DNA of 64,000 nt from positions 18,522,403 through 18,586,402 of the forward strand of contig NC_053144.1 of assembly GCF_016808335.1 (NCBI RefSeq), given 5' to 3'. Below are positions 21,760-32,802 of the stretch, in pieces. The stretch's first letter is position 1. Each line of letters opens with the position of its first letter. The notes under the pieces are model-generated. The model was given only the letters and a program-made list of their open reading frames with translations. It searched no databases and was not told the DNA's origin. The DNA is from Panicum virgatum. Lineage: Eukaryota > Streptophyta > Magnoliopsida > Poales > Poaceae. The position numbers and the translations under genes were made by a program.

Positions 21760-24400
21760 ATGGAAAACAGGGACTCTGTCGTGTCTATATTATGCAACTA
21801 GTTATATTTGACTTCTCTGTTCAATTTTATTTTGGCAGATGCATTATTCATATGCCTTGTAGCCATGCCTTGTAAGCCATAGCAGCGTTGCATCTTCAAC
21901 TTTTTGCGTAGGTGATATGGCATCAAGAGATAAATCTTGCTGAGGGATGCGTTGGCCATAGCTAGAGGTGTCATCCGTGGTGCCTCTTCTAGCGATGGCC
22001 AACCACGTGGGCGACGATATCATAGAAGTTGAAGCCTTCCTCAATGCTAGCTCCTTCTCGTTTCCTATCAATTTTTCCTTTTGTTTTCATACTAATGAAG
22101 AGTTCCTTCTATTCTATTCATCATGAATTTTAATTTCTATATAGAAACTGAGTCACAGTAATCCATATACGACTGCAACAAACTTGATCTTTTTCACATT
22201 TTCCATTTTTATATATTCTTATAATACATTTATCAGTTATAACTTGCATCTATGCTTAAAAAACAATATATATTTTCCCCTTTGTTTTCAGTGATTAGAC
22301 TTGAGTAATTTTTTTAAGTCAAGCCAATAAAATACCGTACTAATTTGGGGTCTAAACTTCGCACCTAGTCCTGTCCTATGTGTAACTTTCGGACTGAGCT
22401 TGAGCTTTCCACTATTTCTTGGTTGAATAATAATTAACTTATGATGTCGGCCATGCTCTCGTGATGCTGAACTTATCAAGCCTGGTTTTCTCCGACTAAT
22501 CCTGACCATACAAAGGTAGGGTGGAGCAAGACCCAATGAACTTAGCAGAGCCTAAAATGCTTAGGTTTACCAATAATGTAATATTTTCTTGTCCCTCAAC
22601 ATTAACATGGTGGCACGATGTTTTTATGTTAAAATTTATGCAGAAAGTTGCATGAGCTCTTAATTCTTAATTCTTAAGCACTTAGCACAACTCCATATTA
22701 ATTCTTAAGAAACATTAACAAAATCTCTACCAATAAACTACTATTTTTTATTTTCTTAATTCTTAATTTATCAATTTATTATCCTTATTCGTCATGAGCT
22801 CTTAGCACAACTCCATATTTCCTTATTCTTCTAAAGAACCTTTAATTTTTTTGTTTATTAATATTTTTTATATGAGCTCTTTATTCAACTACTAAGTTTA
22901 TTAATTTAATTTCTAAATTTATTCATGAACTCTTTTAGTTACTATAGACTATTATTATAGTAAAATCCACCAATGTGTATTATTTTCTTTTCGAGATTAA
23001 TGTTTTAATCTCTTGTCGCTCTTGACTAACGTGGCTGCTTGTTTTAACATCATGGTATTAAATGCTATAATTTGTTAGAAGGTTGAGTGTGCACTTTATA
23101 AGAGAGACAAAGTTTAATTTTTTATCCATTGATTAAATAGATTATTGGTACCCACAGATACGTAGAGCTCAGTTAATGCATTTCTTTTGACTATTCACAT
23201 GACCTATTTGGAGTTTGGATTATAGATTTACGTTTGGCCTAAGATTAGAAAAAAAACTATAGGAACTGGTTACAGTATACAAAAGAGAGTGTTGATTTGC
23301 GAGTGTGTGTGTGCGCGTATGATGGTGAATGTGCTTGTGTAGATTAATTACGGCCTACTCAAATTAGCTAATGAAGGAGCTTGGTTGTTGTTATCAATTG
23401 CCCCGCAGTTACCACCTTGTGATTACTACTGATGATGTGGAGTATTATCCCTACCGTACCTTTGACAAATCAATCAGTCATTGTTCGTGAGGTGGTAGGT
23501 AGGTAAGTGTGCATGTGGCTTGTTGGTGCTAGCTAGCTTGCTTTGCAGCCGCACGCAAGTTGTTGGCTTCTGATCTCTGTTGTGACCGAGTCCTATGGAT
23601 TTATTAGGAGGTCGTCGATGCAGTGATCTATGTTGTCGGCATCTAATACTATTAATTTATTTTGTTTTCATATTAATAACATGGCAATTTTTACTTCTCT
23701 TTTGTCAAACGTGGACTCTTTAGTGTACCCTAGACCGTTAGAACTTTTTTCTAATTAATTTGGCAATTTCATACTTCTTTTGTCGGACGTTTTCCTATTA
23801 TAATATAACATGGAAATTTTTACTTCTTTTATCAAACATGGACTCTCTAGGCTATCCTAGGCCATTAGATTCTTTTCTAATTAACCTAGCAATTTCTTAC
23901 TTCTTTTGTCAGACATGGACTCTCTAGGTTAACCTAGACCGTTAGATCTTCATAAAATCCGACGGTGCAAATCTTTCTCTTTTTTAGATTAATGTGAGAA
24001 TTTCTAAATTCTTTGAACGAACGTGGTGGCTTCTTCTAACACTCAAATATGTATATAATAGATAGATAGATAGATGTGAGAATGCAATTGATTTTCATGC
24101 GTATTCAGACGGGGAGGAAAAGGAACATCCCATCGCAATTCAGTTCTGTATCCATTTCGTTGTGGAACTTGAAACCCAACAAAGAGGATCTTAGAAATTG
24201 CTGTGCTCCAGTGGATTATCATCTGCCAAGTTTCTGCTAGGTTCTAGTGGTAGCAACGAGTAGTCGAGAAGATGGTGTGGAGCAACGCGGAGACATGGGA
24301 GATCTGGTTGAACTCAAGGAACTGGACTACTTCTTCAGACGCTGTGATGGCTTGGGGGTAATCCTGCTTGCAGTCTGTACACCACGAATTGCCTTCACCA
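21760..24400. other. AT-rich intergenic region with diverged repeats; P450 3' flank
   Basis: No supported gene. It contains imperfect repeats of GAGCTCTTA...GCACAACTCCATATT (about 22650-22700 and 22795-22830), a tandem array (separate entry), and GATA microsatellite repeats (24057-24075). The part nearest 24400 should be the P450 3' untranslated region. Confidence 0.6.
23683..23965. repeat. Tandem array of an imperfect ~65-130 bp unit
   Basis: At least three copies of a unit with ACTTCTTTTGTCA, ACATGGACTCTCTAGG, CCTAGACCGTTAGA and TTCTAATTAA in the same order (near 23690, 23825 and 23895). Spacing varies through deletions. Confidence 0.7.
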
Positions 24401-24402
24401 AT

Positions 24403-25965
24403 TCACCCGGTGGCTCTGCGCACCAGCCGCGCGCGGAGCGGTTTCTTCATGACGGTGGTGAACTCGCGCGTCTCGGTGAAGTCCACCTCCTCGCCGGGCA
24501 CCTCTTTCCACTCGAATTCCCTGACCAGGTTGGCCACGAAGTACTCCAGGTGGAGCATGGCGATGCCGAGCCCGGCGCAGATCCGCCGCCCGGCGCCGAA
24601 AGGCATCATCTTGATCTCCCTGCTGCCGGTCACGTCCACGCCGTCGCCGTCGCCGCCCTCCAGGAACCGCTCCGGCACGAACTCCATGGGCCTGTCCCAC
24701 TCCCGCTCGTCCCAGCCCATCTCCGCCACCGTGAAGTTCACCGTCGTGCCCTTGGGGATCAGGTACCCGCCGACCTCGATGTCCTCCGCCGCCTTGTGCG
24801 CCAGCAGGAAGTGCGCGGGAGGGTGCCGGCGGAGCCCCTCGAGGACGACGGCCTTGAGGTACGGCATCTTGTGCGTGTCCTCCTCGCCGACCTCCTCCTG
24901 CTCGTCGCCGCACGCCGCCCTGATCTCGCAGTGGAGCTTCTCCTGGATGCCCGGGTTCTTGACGAGCTCGGCCATGATCCACTGCAGCGCGGTGGACGTC
25001 GTGTCGGTCCCGGCGGTGAGGAACTCGGAGCAGAGGTTCGCCATCTCGTCGTCCGTGAGCGCGCGGTTCCCCTCGTCGGGGAGCCTGATGTCGAGCAGCG
25101 TGTCCACGTACGAGTGCTCGAACGTCGTCTCCTTCTCCGGCGCCGCCGCGCCGCCGTCCAACTGCCTCTTGCGCTCCCGCCGCGCCTCGATGAGGGGCAG
25201 GAAGAGCTCCTTCTGGCGCCGCCGAGCATCGAGCCCCTTCTGGAGGCGGCCGCGAAAGAGGATCTTGGTCAGCGCCGGCAGGAACGCGAACGTGTTCGCG
25301 TTCTGGGCCACGAACATGAGCCAGGCGTGCTGCGCGGCCGCGATGGCGCGCACCGCCGACTCGCCCAGCCGCTCGCCGAAGCACATGAGCACGAGGAGGC
25401 AGAACATAGCGTGCCGGAACGCCTCCATCACGGGGGGCGGCGCCTGGGCCTCCTCGGCCTCCCGCCCGAGCGTCTCCGCGAGCGCGCGGCGGACCCACGC
25501 GCGCGCGGGCGCGAACAGCCGGACCCGCGACGGGTGCAGCGTCTCGGCGACGAGGTTGCGGCGGAGGAGGCGCCACACGGGCCCGTAGCTGGACCGCGCG
25601 ATGGTGTTGCCGCTCTCCCCCAGGAGCGCGCGCGCGACGGCTGGGCGGTCGGCGAGCGCCGCCCCGCTCCCGACCAGGGCCGCGTGCGCGAGGCGGGGGT
25701 CGGCGACGAAGATGGAGAGGGTGGAGCCCACGCGCAGGGAGACGACGGGCCCGTGCCGCGCGACGAGGCGCCGGAGCAGGGCCTCCACGTCGGACGAGGA
25801 GCGCCTCAGCAGCAGCAGGTTGCCGAGGAGCGGCAGTCCCGGCGGGCCCGGCGGGAGGCGGGCGCCGTTCTTGCTGCGCCTGCGGGCCCTGCGCTGGTTC
25901 GCGAGCAGGAGCGCGGCGAGGGGCAGGAGGAGGAGGGCGGCGAGGAGGAGGAGCTGTGTGTCCAT
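24403..25965 (-). CDS. Cytochrome P450, CYP89-like
   Basis: Single-exon 520-residue microsomal P450. The start is the Met of MDTQLLLLAALL (25963-25965), which begins a Leu-rich membrane anchor; an in-frame Met 31 codons upstream would put a charged leader before the anchor and is unlikely. After the anchor come a basic stretch and the hinge LPPGPPGLPLLG. The oxygen-binding helix AGTDTT is at residues 318-323, the K-helix EGLR at 376-379, PERF at 431-434, and the haem loop FGAGRRICAG at 456-465 with the Cys ligand at 463. All invariant residues are present. Overall sequence resembles CYP89A enzymes, one of which oxidises a chlorophyll catabolite in Arabidopsis; the substrate here is unknown. 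Very GC-rich coding sequence, typical of grass genes. A Pack-MULE lies about 90 bp upstream of the ATG and may have replaced the promoter. Confidence 0.9.
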   Translation of the reverse strand: MDTQLLLLAALLLLPLAALLLANQRRARRRSKNGARLPPGPPGLPLLGNLLLLRRSSSDVEALLRRLVARHGPVVSLRVGSTLSIFVADPRLAHAALVGSGAALADRPAVARALLGESGNTIARSSYGPVWRLLRRNLVAETLHPSRVRLFAPARAWVRRALAETLGREAEEAQAPPPVMEAFRHAMFCLLVLMCFGERLGESAVRAIAAAQHAWLMFVAQNANTFAFLPALTKILFRGRLQKGLDARRRQKELFLPLIEARRERKRQLDGGAAAPEKETTFEHSYVDTLLDIRLPDEGNRALTDDEMANLCSEFLTAGTDTTSTALQWIMAELVKNPGIQEKLHCEIRAACGDEQEEVGEEDTHKMPYLKAVVLEGLRRHPPAHFLLAHKAAEDIEVGGYLIPKGTTVNFTVAEMGWDEREWDRPMEFVPERFLEGGDGDGVDVTGSREIKMMPFGAGRRICAGLGIAMLHLEYFVANLVREFEWKEVPGEEVDFTETREFTTVMKKPLRARLVRRATG

Positions 25966-26340
25966 GGCGAAGTCTTCTTGCTCTGGTCTGGTCTGCTTCC
26001 CTCGTTGGTCGATCCGTGGTTTATGCTTGGGGAGGAAATGGAGCCTCAGACAGGGCAAAATTTGCTCTGGGACACCGATAGAACATGAACATTGTAGAAG
26101 CCACTAAAAAATCACACCTTTGCTGATTGATGTTGTTCAATCGGTTTCATTTGCTGAAAGACACTATCAGTAATATCTTAATTGATTTAATTCCAAAACA
26201 ACACGAAATGACAACTGTGTCCCGCTGCCTTATCTTCTCCCCCCTCCTCCGGCAGAACCATTCCACTGGCTGCTCCTCCGATTCTTCACGGTGACCCACG
26301 AACCCCCTCCCCGACCGCCCCAGGCTGCTCCTCCACATAG

Positions 26341-26940
26341 ATGTTGCCGGGGATGCGGATGACGACCACAACTACCTGTTCGAGTGCTGCGACCACGAGG
26401 TCCCCCGAGGCCACTCGGCTCCATGCGCGGCGCAATCGTGGCCACGGACGACCTCGGCGAGACGCACCTGCTCGACCCCGTAACCCGTGTGCGCAGGCCG
26501 CTCCTGCCTGTCGCCATGCTTCTGGTCGTTGCCCGCGTCGAGGGCCTCCAGGTCCACCTACGCGGCGGTGGCGGCGCCCCGTGGACGCCATGGTCGCAGT
26601 GCTCTACGGAAGCACGTCGGTGCTGGCGTACGTGCTATCCGTCGCAGCCGCACACCTTCTCCTCGCCGCGGGCCGAGAGGGACAGGGCGCTCCGTGTGCT
26701 GCTCAAGTCCCCCGCGGTGTCGCCGTCGTCCTCGCCCATGAAGTCCGCCTCGCTGCCACCGGCACCCAGGGAGACGGGGAGCGCAGCTTCCTGGTGGAGT
26801 CTCCCCGCGGCGAGATGATGCAGGTGGAGTTGCTCTGCACCGTGGGCTGTAGCGGCGGCAGGCTTGTGAGCCCGTGCTCGGCAACCGGCTTCGGCGGGCG
26901 GTGGAAGGCCATCGCCGGTGTGCTGTCCGTCGCAACCTAG
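26341..26940 (+). pseudogene. Captured DUF295 (F-box-associated) gene fragment
   Basis: GC-rich, no continuous frame. Blocks typical of grass DUF295 proteins can be read in different frames: MRGAIVATDDLGETHLLDPV (about 26424-26485) and RSFLVESPRGEMMQVELL (about 26782-26836). The frame changes show it is not a working gene. Confidence 0.6.
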
Positions 26941-26949
26941 GCTGAGGCT

Positions 26950-27215
26950 ATGGCGGCAGCGGGCGGCGCGTAGACGGATGTGTGGGAGCTGCTTGCCGGC
27001 CTGCAGATTGAGCACGCGAAGGTGAAGCACCGGGCGATGGACGGGCTGCTTCACGCTCTGCGCGAGAACGAGGAGAGCGTGCTGTCAGCGCTCGGCCGTG
27101 GCAACGTGACCGGGCTGGTGCAGCTGCTCACAGCGACGGCGCCCAAGGTCAGGGAGAAGGCGGCGACTGTGCTCTGCTTGCTCGCCGAGTCCGGCATTCC
27201 GGAGCAGGAAGAGAC
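26950..27215 (+). pseudogene. Captured armadillo-repeat gene fragment
   Basis: The frame MWELLAGLQIEHAKVKHRAM... (from 26980) continues with a helical pair resembling an ARM repeat (ALGRGNVTGLVQLL, VREKAATVLCLLAESG), as found in plant armadillo/U-box-type proteins. It stops matching at about 27200, where the TIR begins; the frame then runs into TIR sequence to 27306. Confidence 0.65.
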
Positions 27216-27390
27216 GTATGGGAGAAACAGGGGTATAATTGTCATTTCTTATTGCTCCACAATTAAATCAATTAAGATATTGCTGGTGGTGTCTTTAAGC
27301 AACTGAATCGAATTGAATAATGTCTGCGATTTGTTAGTGGCTTGTAGCAAAGTCCACGTTCCAACAGTGTCCCACGGTAAATTTTACCTC

Positions 27391-28462
27391 AGTGCCTATC
27401 GACGTCATGGCTGATGGAAACTTGAAGAGTAGAGGAGACGACACCGGCGTTGTCATGGTGTGAAGAGCGAGCAGCCCGATGGATCGAGCACGGATCAGAA
27501 TCAGATCGTCGTATAGGCAGCGGAGATTTTTTTTTAAAATAAAACAGCGGAGAATCTAATACAGGAATACTTTAACGTCCTTGTGCAAGCTGAAAGAGAT
27601 GTTGACAAAACTAAATGGCTTGCTCAAGTCCTGCGAAAGTAGTATTTTTTTTCTACAAAATGTGAAAGGAATAGAGCGATGACCACTCTCAAACTAAATA
27701 CTTCAGATTCAGATTAAAATAGTCGACTGAAAATTGTCAGTAGCAACCTACTGCAGGAGCTATCCTTCATCCTGGAACAAGAATTCCTAGCTCAAGAGAA
27801 CGTAACTTTCAAAAAAAAAAACTCAAGAGAACGAATTCAACACATCGGCTCGATGGGTGCAAGTCAACCAAGACAAAACGATGTACAAGGACAGAGAATG
27901 TTGGTCATACTCATGTCAGTGCTGGTAAGACAGGGATTACGATATGAGAAGTGCTCAGGTACTCCCTTTTCCAAAAAAAAACACACACACACAAATGAGC
28001 GTGTATACAGTTACGGGAATGCTACAGCCTACAGCCGTCGTATATGATACACCAATTGACTCGACAAGTCAACATTCAAGGTACTACTTACCAAAATATG
28101 CGCACACACACAATTATAAATGACTGCAAGAAGGCTAAATGCTGAGATGGAGGAGAGAGAAGAGGAGAAAAAGGAATAGGTGGGCTGTAATCTTGCAGCC
28201 AGCTTGGGCACAAGAACCAAGAAACCTTATGAGAGTGACATGTGGGTCTTATATTAATGATGGAAGACTAAACTACTATACTAGTTGACTGAGAAGTAGA
28301 CTATAAAAATCTTTACAGCCAACAGTTGGCTGAATTATTAATCATGCTCTAAATACTCTTAATACTATACAACATGAAGAGAAGGCCCTTGAGAGACACC
28401 GGGGTGCACGGCGGCTCACCACGTGTCCCGGCAAAAAGCGCGACACTAGCCATGGAGTTGGT
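27391..28462. other. Intergenic DNA; possible MITE near 28010-28350
   Basis: No gene. A (CA)n run sits at 27978-27992 and another at 28103-28111. The segment 28010-28350 ends in AGCCAACAGTTGGCTGAATTATTAATCATGCTCT-like sequence (palindromic CAGCCAACAGTTGGCTG) that recalls a common grass MITE, but I cannot pair its two ends. Confidence 0.4.
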
Positions 28463-28470
28463 CTCATGAG

Positions 28471-30578
28471 CAAGGTTTTTTACCGACCGATCGCCTAAAA
28501 CCACCGGTTTCCGGTTCCGGTAAACCGAACCGGTTTGACCGGTTACCGAAAAAAAACTGGTCAAATTCAAAAGCTCCAGTTCAACCGGTTTGAACCGGTT
28601 AGCCGGCCGGTTTGGTCCTTAAACCGGTCCGGTTTGATTGGTAACCGGATCGGTGAAAAAAACCCGATAGTTTTAAAGTAGTTTCCCAGTGTGAAATAAA
28701 TGAAAATTTTAGCATGAGCTATGCACGTATTAATATAAAATACCACACCAAAGCAATAATTTATAATCATGCATACAAATACAATAGTAATAAGCGTGCA
28801 TACGAATACCATAGTCATAATCGTGTATACAAATACAGTAATCACTGATACACATCAATAAAAGTTCAACGTAAGAATGGGAAGACCTCCATTTGGGACA
28901 CCATTTGGTATTCGGCGGTGCACATCACATTCAAACCTTGTACTCTAAACAGCTCAGCCTTATAGTCTTGCCAAGATTACCCTGTCCACGCCAATGTTGT
29001 CTCCCATTCCTGAACTAACATAGTGTAAAAATGGAGGTCTTCCCATTCGTACACCCATCTCGTCGGTGGCTGCATGCTGATGTCAGGTATGAGATAGTGA
29101 AAAGAGTGCGAGGTATCGCTGCAGGACGAAGAAGAATACTGTGGAGTGTCGTAGTCCGTCGGTCCAACCGTTCTCCTCTGCGATTCCGGTGCTCCAGGCA
29201 CTCCCGCAATATGGAAAAACTTTGACCAAGCTTTACCAATAGCTTCCTTTGCATTCCTACCCTTCTGCGTCCAGGAGCATGTATCAATCCTTGCTTGCGT
29301 TATTTCTCTTCTCCCACCGGATGCCAAGTTATAGTCCTTCACCGCAGAACTTTGCCTCTGCGAAGTTGCCCTTCGAAACATCCTCTGCATAGGATTGCCC
29401 CTCGTCGAACCACTACCCCCTCCGTACTCGTATGCACCTCCTCTCTGTTCCACCCCCCGTCGGTACTCTGTTTCCGCTCTCGATAGGTCCATGGCACGCT
29501 GCAGCTGAGCCTCCTCATCTTCTTCTTCACCGGGATTGTTTCCCTCCGCTGCAGCCTTCTGCCGTCTCAACCTCTCTCGAGCCCAGTCAGCAGTTGCCTT
29601 CCTAGCCCTCTCAAGGTCACGCTGAAAGTACTCCCGCACATTTGGTGGCACATTCCTGCAATGGACCACCTCCGCCCCGCGCCCAGCCAAATGTTGTTTC
29701 AATCTAGTCGCACCACCTCCTCCTTTGTGCGTATTACAATAGTTACATCACCATCCGGGATAAAGATTTTCACCATGTTTTCATACAACATCTTTATCTC
29801 TGCCTGACATTGTCTATCTGCATAAATGGACAACAAAAACATATCAATCACATAAATAAAATCTACGTAAATCAAATATACACCTAAATCAAACCTACCT
29901 AAGTGGCTAAGTCATATACACACCTAAATCTTACCTAAATCCTAACTACACCTAAGTCATACACCTAAATCTTACCTAAATCCTAAAACAAATCATCTAA
30001 TATTCTAAATCAACTCATAGGGAAAAAAACTCCTGGCGGCTTACCGCCGCTCCGGGCCGGTAAACCGATTGCGCACGCCGGTCAACCAGTGCGGGCCGGT
30101 AGATCCGGTGCCGGACCGGCTTACCGGAGCTACCGCCCGGCTAGCCGCGGTCTCCGGGCGGCTGGGCCGGCGGTTAGTGCCGGTCGGGCGTGCTGGCGGC
30201 GGAGAGAGGGAGAGGGAGTGGGTTCTGGGTAGGGGCGTCGTCGCGTGAGGGTTCTAGGGGCGTGGGGGGCCTTAAGTGCAGATGCCGCCGTGATGGGTCA
30301 AACTGGGCTTTAATGGGCCGGCCCATTTTTTTTTTGATTCAAATTCAAATGCCGCAAAGTATACTAAATAAATGAATATTTGAAAAAATTTGATACCATT
30401 AAAGTCGTCGCAACTTGAAGTATTTTATGAATTTTTTGGGCTTTTTCATTTTTTTTTAATTCAAATTTGAATTTTAAATTTGGGCCGGTTTGAAACCGGC
30501 CGGTACCGGAACCGGTCCAAACCGGTTTGACCGGTTACCGTGGTTTCCGAACCGGTACCGGTCGGGGAAAAAACCCTG
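28471..30578 (-). mobile_element. hAT-A: hAT-type element with ACCGGTT-rich ends
   Basis: Ends are CAAGGTTTTTTACCGACCG (left) and, inverted, CAGGGTTTTTTCCCCGACCG (right). The flanking octamers CTCATGAG (28463-28470) and CTCAGGAG (30579-30586) match at 7 of 8 positions, as expected for a hAT 8-bp duplication. Both subterminal regions are packed with ACCGGTT/AACCGG motifs, probable transposase binding sites. Inside is a BED-finger transposase remnant (minus). At 2.1 kb it is too short for a full hAT gene set. Confidence 0.82.
28977..29746 (-). pseudogene. hAT-A transposase N-terminal fragment (BED finger)
   Basis: Minus-strand frame reading CNYC (29746-29735), GGGGATRLKQHLAG and then a polar, Arg/Glu-rich stretch (RDLERARKATADWARERLRR). 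The Cys pair plus His pattern is that of a BED zinc finger, the DNA-binding part of hAT transposases. A TGA directly precedes the CNYC. The frame ends at 28977 without the RNase-H-like catalytic core or the dimerisation domain, so it cannot be active. Confidence 0.65.
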
Positions 30579-30899
30579 CTCAGGAGAGACCACCACGTCG
30601 CGTCGCTCGCACCGCCTCGCAACCCCTTTATTCAGCCACCAGGCCCAAGACATGGTGCCCCGCCCCCATTTATTGACTCTCTCTCTCACTCCGCTCAGCT
30701 GCCGTCCCGCATGCCGCGCCTCCTTGCCAGCCTCGCTGCTCCGACGAGGGCGCTTCGCAGGCCACCGAGCTCTCTCTCGCGGTGCCTCCGTGCTGCCGTT
30801 GAGGAGGCCAAGCTGGGAGGCGTGGAAGGGCCAGGGGCATTGCCGTCGAGGAGGTGATAGGAAAGAGGCGCAAGCGGCAGCTGAGTGCGATGACCACAT

Positions 30900-31085
30900 C
30901 TTCGAACACATGCATGGAATATTAAATGCAGTTGGAAAAATAACTAATTACACAAAGTATAACTTTTATACGAGATGAATCTTTTAAGACTAATTAGTTC
31001 ATAATTGGACATTAATTATCAAATAACAACAAAATATGCCATAGTATCAAAACTCAAATTTTTTCGCGAACTAAACACAGCCAAT
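30900..31085. mobile_element. Decayed MITE remnant
   Basis: Contains CATGCATGGAATATTAAATG, AACTAATTACACA and ACGAGATGAATCTTTTAAG and ends in CGAACTAAACACAGCC. These are landmarks shared, in the same order, with the bounded MITE at 35812-36139. Its left end is missing. Confidence 0.5.
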
Positions 31086-31139
31086 ATTTTCAAGTGGGCG
31101 CGGCATAGCGTGCGGTTTACCTAGTTTTCACGTCCCCAA

Positions 31140-31400
31140 GACCTCATGCTATGCACTGCACAAAATTTGCACAACAAATGTGTTGGTAGGGCTGAGCAGG
31201 AGAACAGAAGTCCCAAGCCAAGCTGAGCTGTATATACAAACATTGTACATCATACAAATTTACAAAGCTTATATATTTTTCGCGACCGTGCCTAAGCACG
31301 TATCTCATTAAGAGAACAAAGCTTATATATGACCTGACCTCGCGGCAACTTTGCTGTTTGCTCCCATCTGAAGACTTATATACAAACATTTTCACTATCG
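31140..31400 (-). pseudogene. Decayed copy of the 3' end of the BYPASS1-like gene
   Basis: CTCATGCTATG, TTGGT(A/G)GGGCTGAGCAGG, GAAGTC, GAGCTGT and GACCTGACCTCG occur here in the same order as in 32595-32830, which spans the 3' UTR and last codons of the BYPASS1-like gene. The copy is diverged and cannot code for more than a tail fragment. Confidence 0.55.
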
Positions 31401-31659
31401 GAATGGTACTGGCAGTTTCTGGTAGAGCTTGCTTTGTACAAGTACACGTTGGACAATGATGCAAGTGATCTCACACAAAATTCACTTACAAACAAGACCA
31501 CCTGTCAAAGCTGTTTCTAACAATCATCAGACTAACTGCTGAATTGCTGATGCTACCAAACAATTTTCAAATAAATATTTCTACGGAAGATCTTGTGATC
31601 CTGTCCCTTTACCTGACTGACAATTAGTTCAGGCCAAGCCTCACGATATGTAGGAGGAC

Positions 31660-32290
31660 TCATAATCCACCCTTGTGCTCCCACGATTGTCGTCCGGCAA
31701 GCGGAGTGAAGGCGTGGAGCCTTCTGTGAGTACACACGCAAGTCAGGTCCATATCAGCTCGAAGTTGCTGGCCACGCAGACGACCAGGAAGTGTCCGTGG
31801 TGGCAAAGGCATTGGCATGGGCATTGGCATTCCATTCCAGGGGATCGCGGGTGCGGTCCGCAGAGCACCGCGGCGTTCCGGTTCACGCGCCGTTCGGTTT
31901 TCTCGGAACGGGCCGTTCCAGGAGGCCGTCCGGGTGGAACGGAGCAGCCTGTTTTGAAAACCAGAGCATTCTGGCCAGGATCGAAACCTCAATGTCTCTT
32001 GTTGAAGCAACCGACGATGCCGAGCAGCGGGGCAGATGATCGGTGGAGCTTGCGGTTTCTGCGGCGGAAGTCAGGGTCCGAGGCGCGGTAGCAGCGCTTG
32101 CGCGAAGACGAGCGCTGCTCGCAGGGTTGTCCGGCGGCAAGCGGCGAAGGATTTCTTCGACAAATCTCGTCCACGTCCATCAGCGGTGGAGCAGCCGGGC
32201 AACCAGATACTGGCGTCCCGCACTACCACCGATTTTCAGAAATGGAATCATAGATATGCCAGGTGATATGGCCAGGACTGCTGAAAATTG
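31660..32290 (-). pseudogene. F-box gene fragment
   Basis: Minus strand. VEEILRRLPPDNPAS (about 32155-32110) is the start of an F-box. In another frame it continues DPDFRRRNRKLHRSSAPLLG (about 32085-32020), the usual ending of the F-box region in grass F-box families, and then IEVSILARM in a third register. At least two frame breaks. No intact protein is possible. Confidence 0.55.
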
Positions 32291-32589
32291 TCTTTGAACT
32301 TCAACCTCGTGCAAAAAAAAACTGGTGAAAGCGCCCAAGAACAAAGCCGAAAGTTGGGGCGTACCAGCCCAAGTTATGCAAGACAGGGATTAACGTTTTC
32401 CGACTCATTTTCATCTTTATTACCAGCACACATGAGCATACATACAGTTACCCTACTACTCTCGCCGTAGTACACTCCACCAACACCAACTCAACACCAC
32501 ACTATTTACTTTAACAACACACTAGTTACTACTACTCACAAAAAAGAGGCGAACTGTAAATAACCTACAAACATCACAACCTCCAGTCC

Positions 32590-32802
32590 ACAGGCCTCAT
32601 GCTATGGGCATATAAATATATAAAGCTTTTACCACATCTCAACTAGCAGCACATGATTATGCACAACACTTCTGAGATCTGGTCCCAGCTTAGTGTTGGT
32701 GGGGCTGAGCAGGGTCCAGAAGTCAGAAGCACCACGCACAAAGATGAGCTGCCGAGCTGTGCATACACACATTACACGGCAGAAGTATGACAAAGTAGCA
32801 TG
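32590..32802 (-). other. Presumed 3' UTR of the BYPASS1-like gene
   Basis: AT-richer sequence directly after the stop codon, without ORFs. A related copy lies at 31140-31400. Confidence 0.5.

Larger units (their letters stand above)
26052..27390 (+). mobile_element. Pack-MULE with ~170-bp TIRs and two captured gene fragments
   Basis: Both ends carry the same sequence in opposite directions: left 26052 to about 26221, right 27390 back to about 27228. Shared anchors include AAGCCACTAA, AATATCTTAATTGATTTAAT and GAAATGACAA in the same order, about 75% alike by eye. The outer ends resemble GGGCAAAATTTGC / GAGGTAAAATTTACC, as in many Mutator-like TIRs. No transposase lies inside, only scraps of host-type coding sequence. 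No clean target duplication could be read, so exact ends are uncertain by a few bases. Confidence 0.8.

Noticed and set aside
23683..23965. Possible CRISPR-like array
   Set aside because: Units are imperfect, long and AT-rich with irregular spacing in a plant genome; an ordinary tandem array.
24247..26088. 613-codon plus-strand ORF over the P450 gene
   Set aside because: Antisense shadow of the GC-rich P450; the minus strand has all P450 motifs and the plus-strand product is compositionally odd.
28010..28350. Bounded MITE
   Set aside because: One end resembles a known grass MITE but I could not find a matching inverted end or target duplication, so it is only mentioned.
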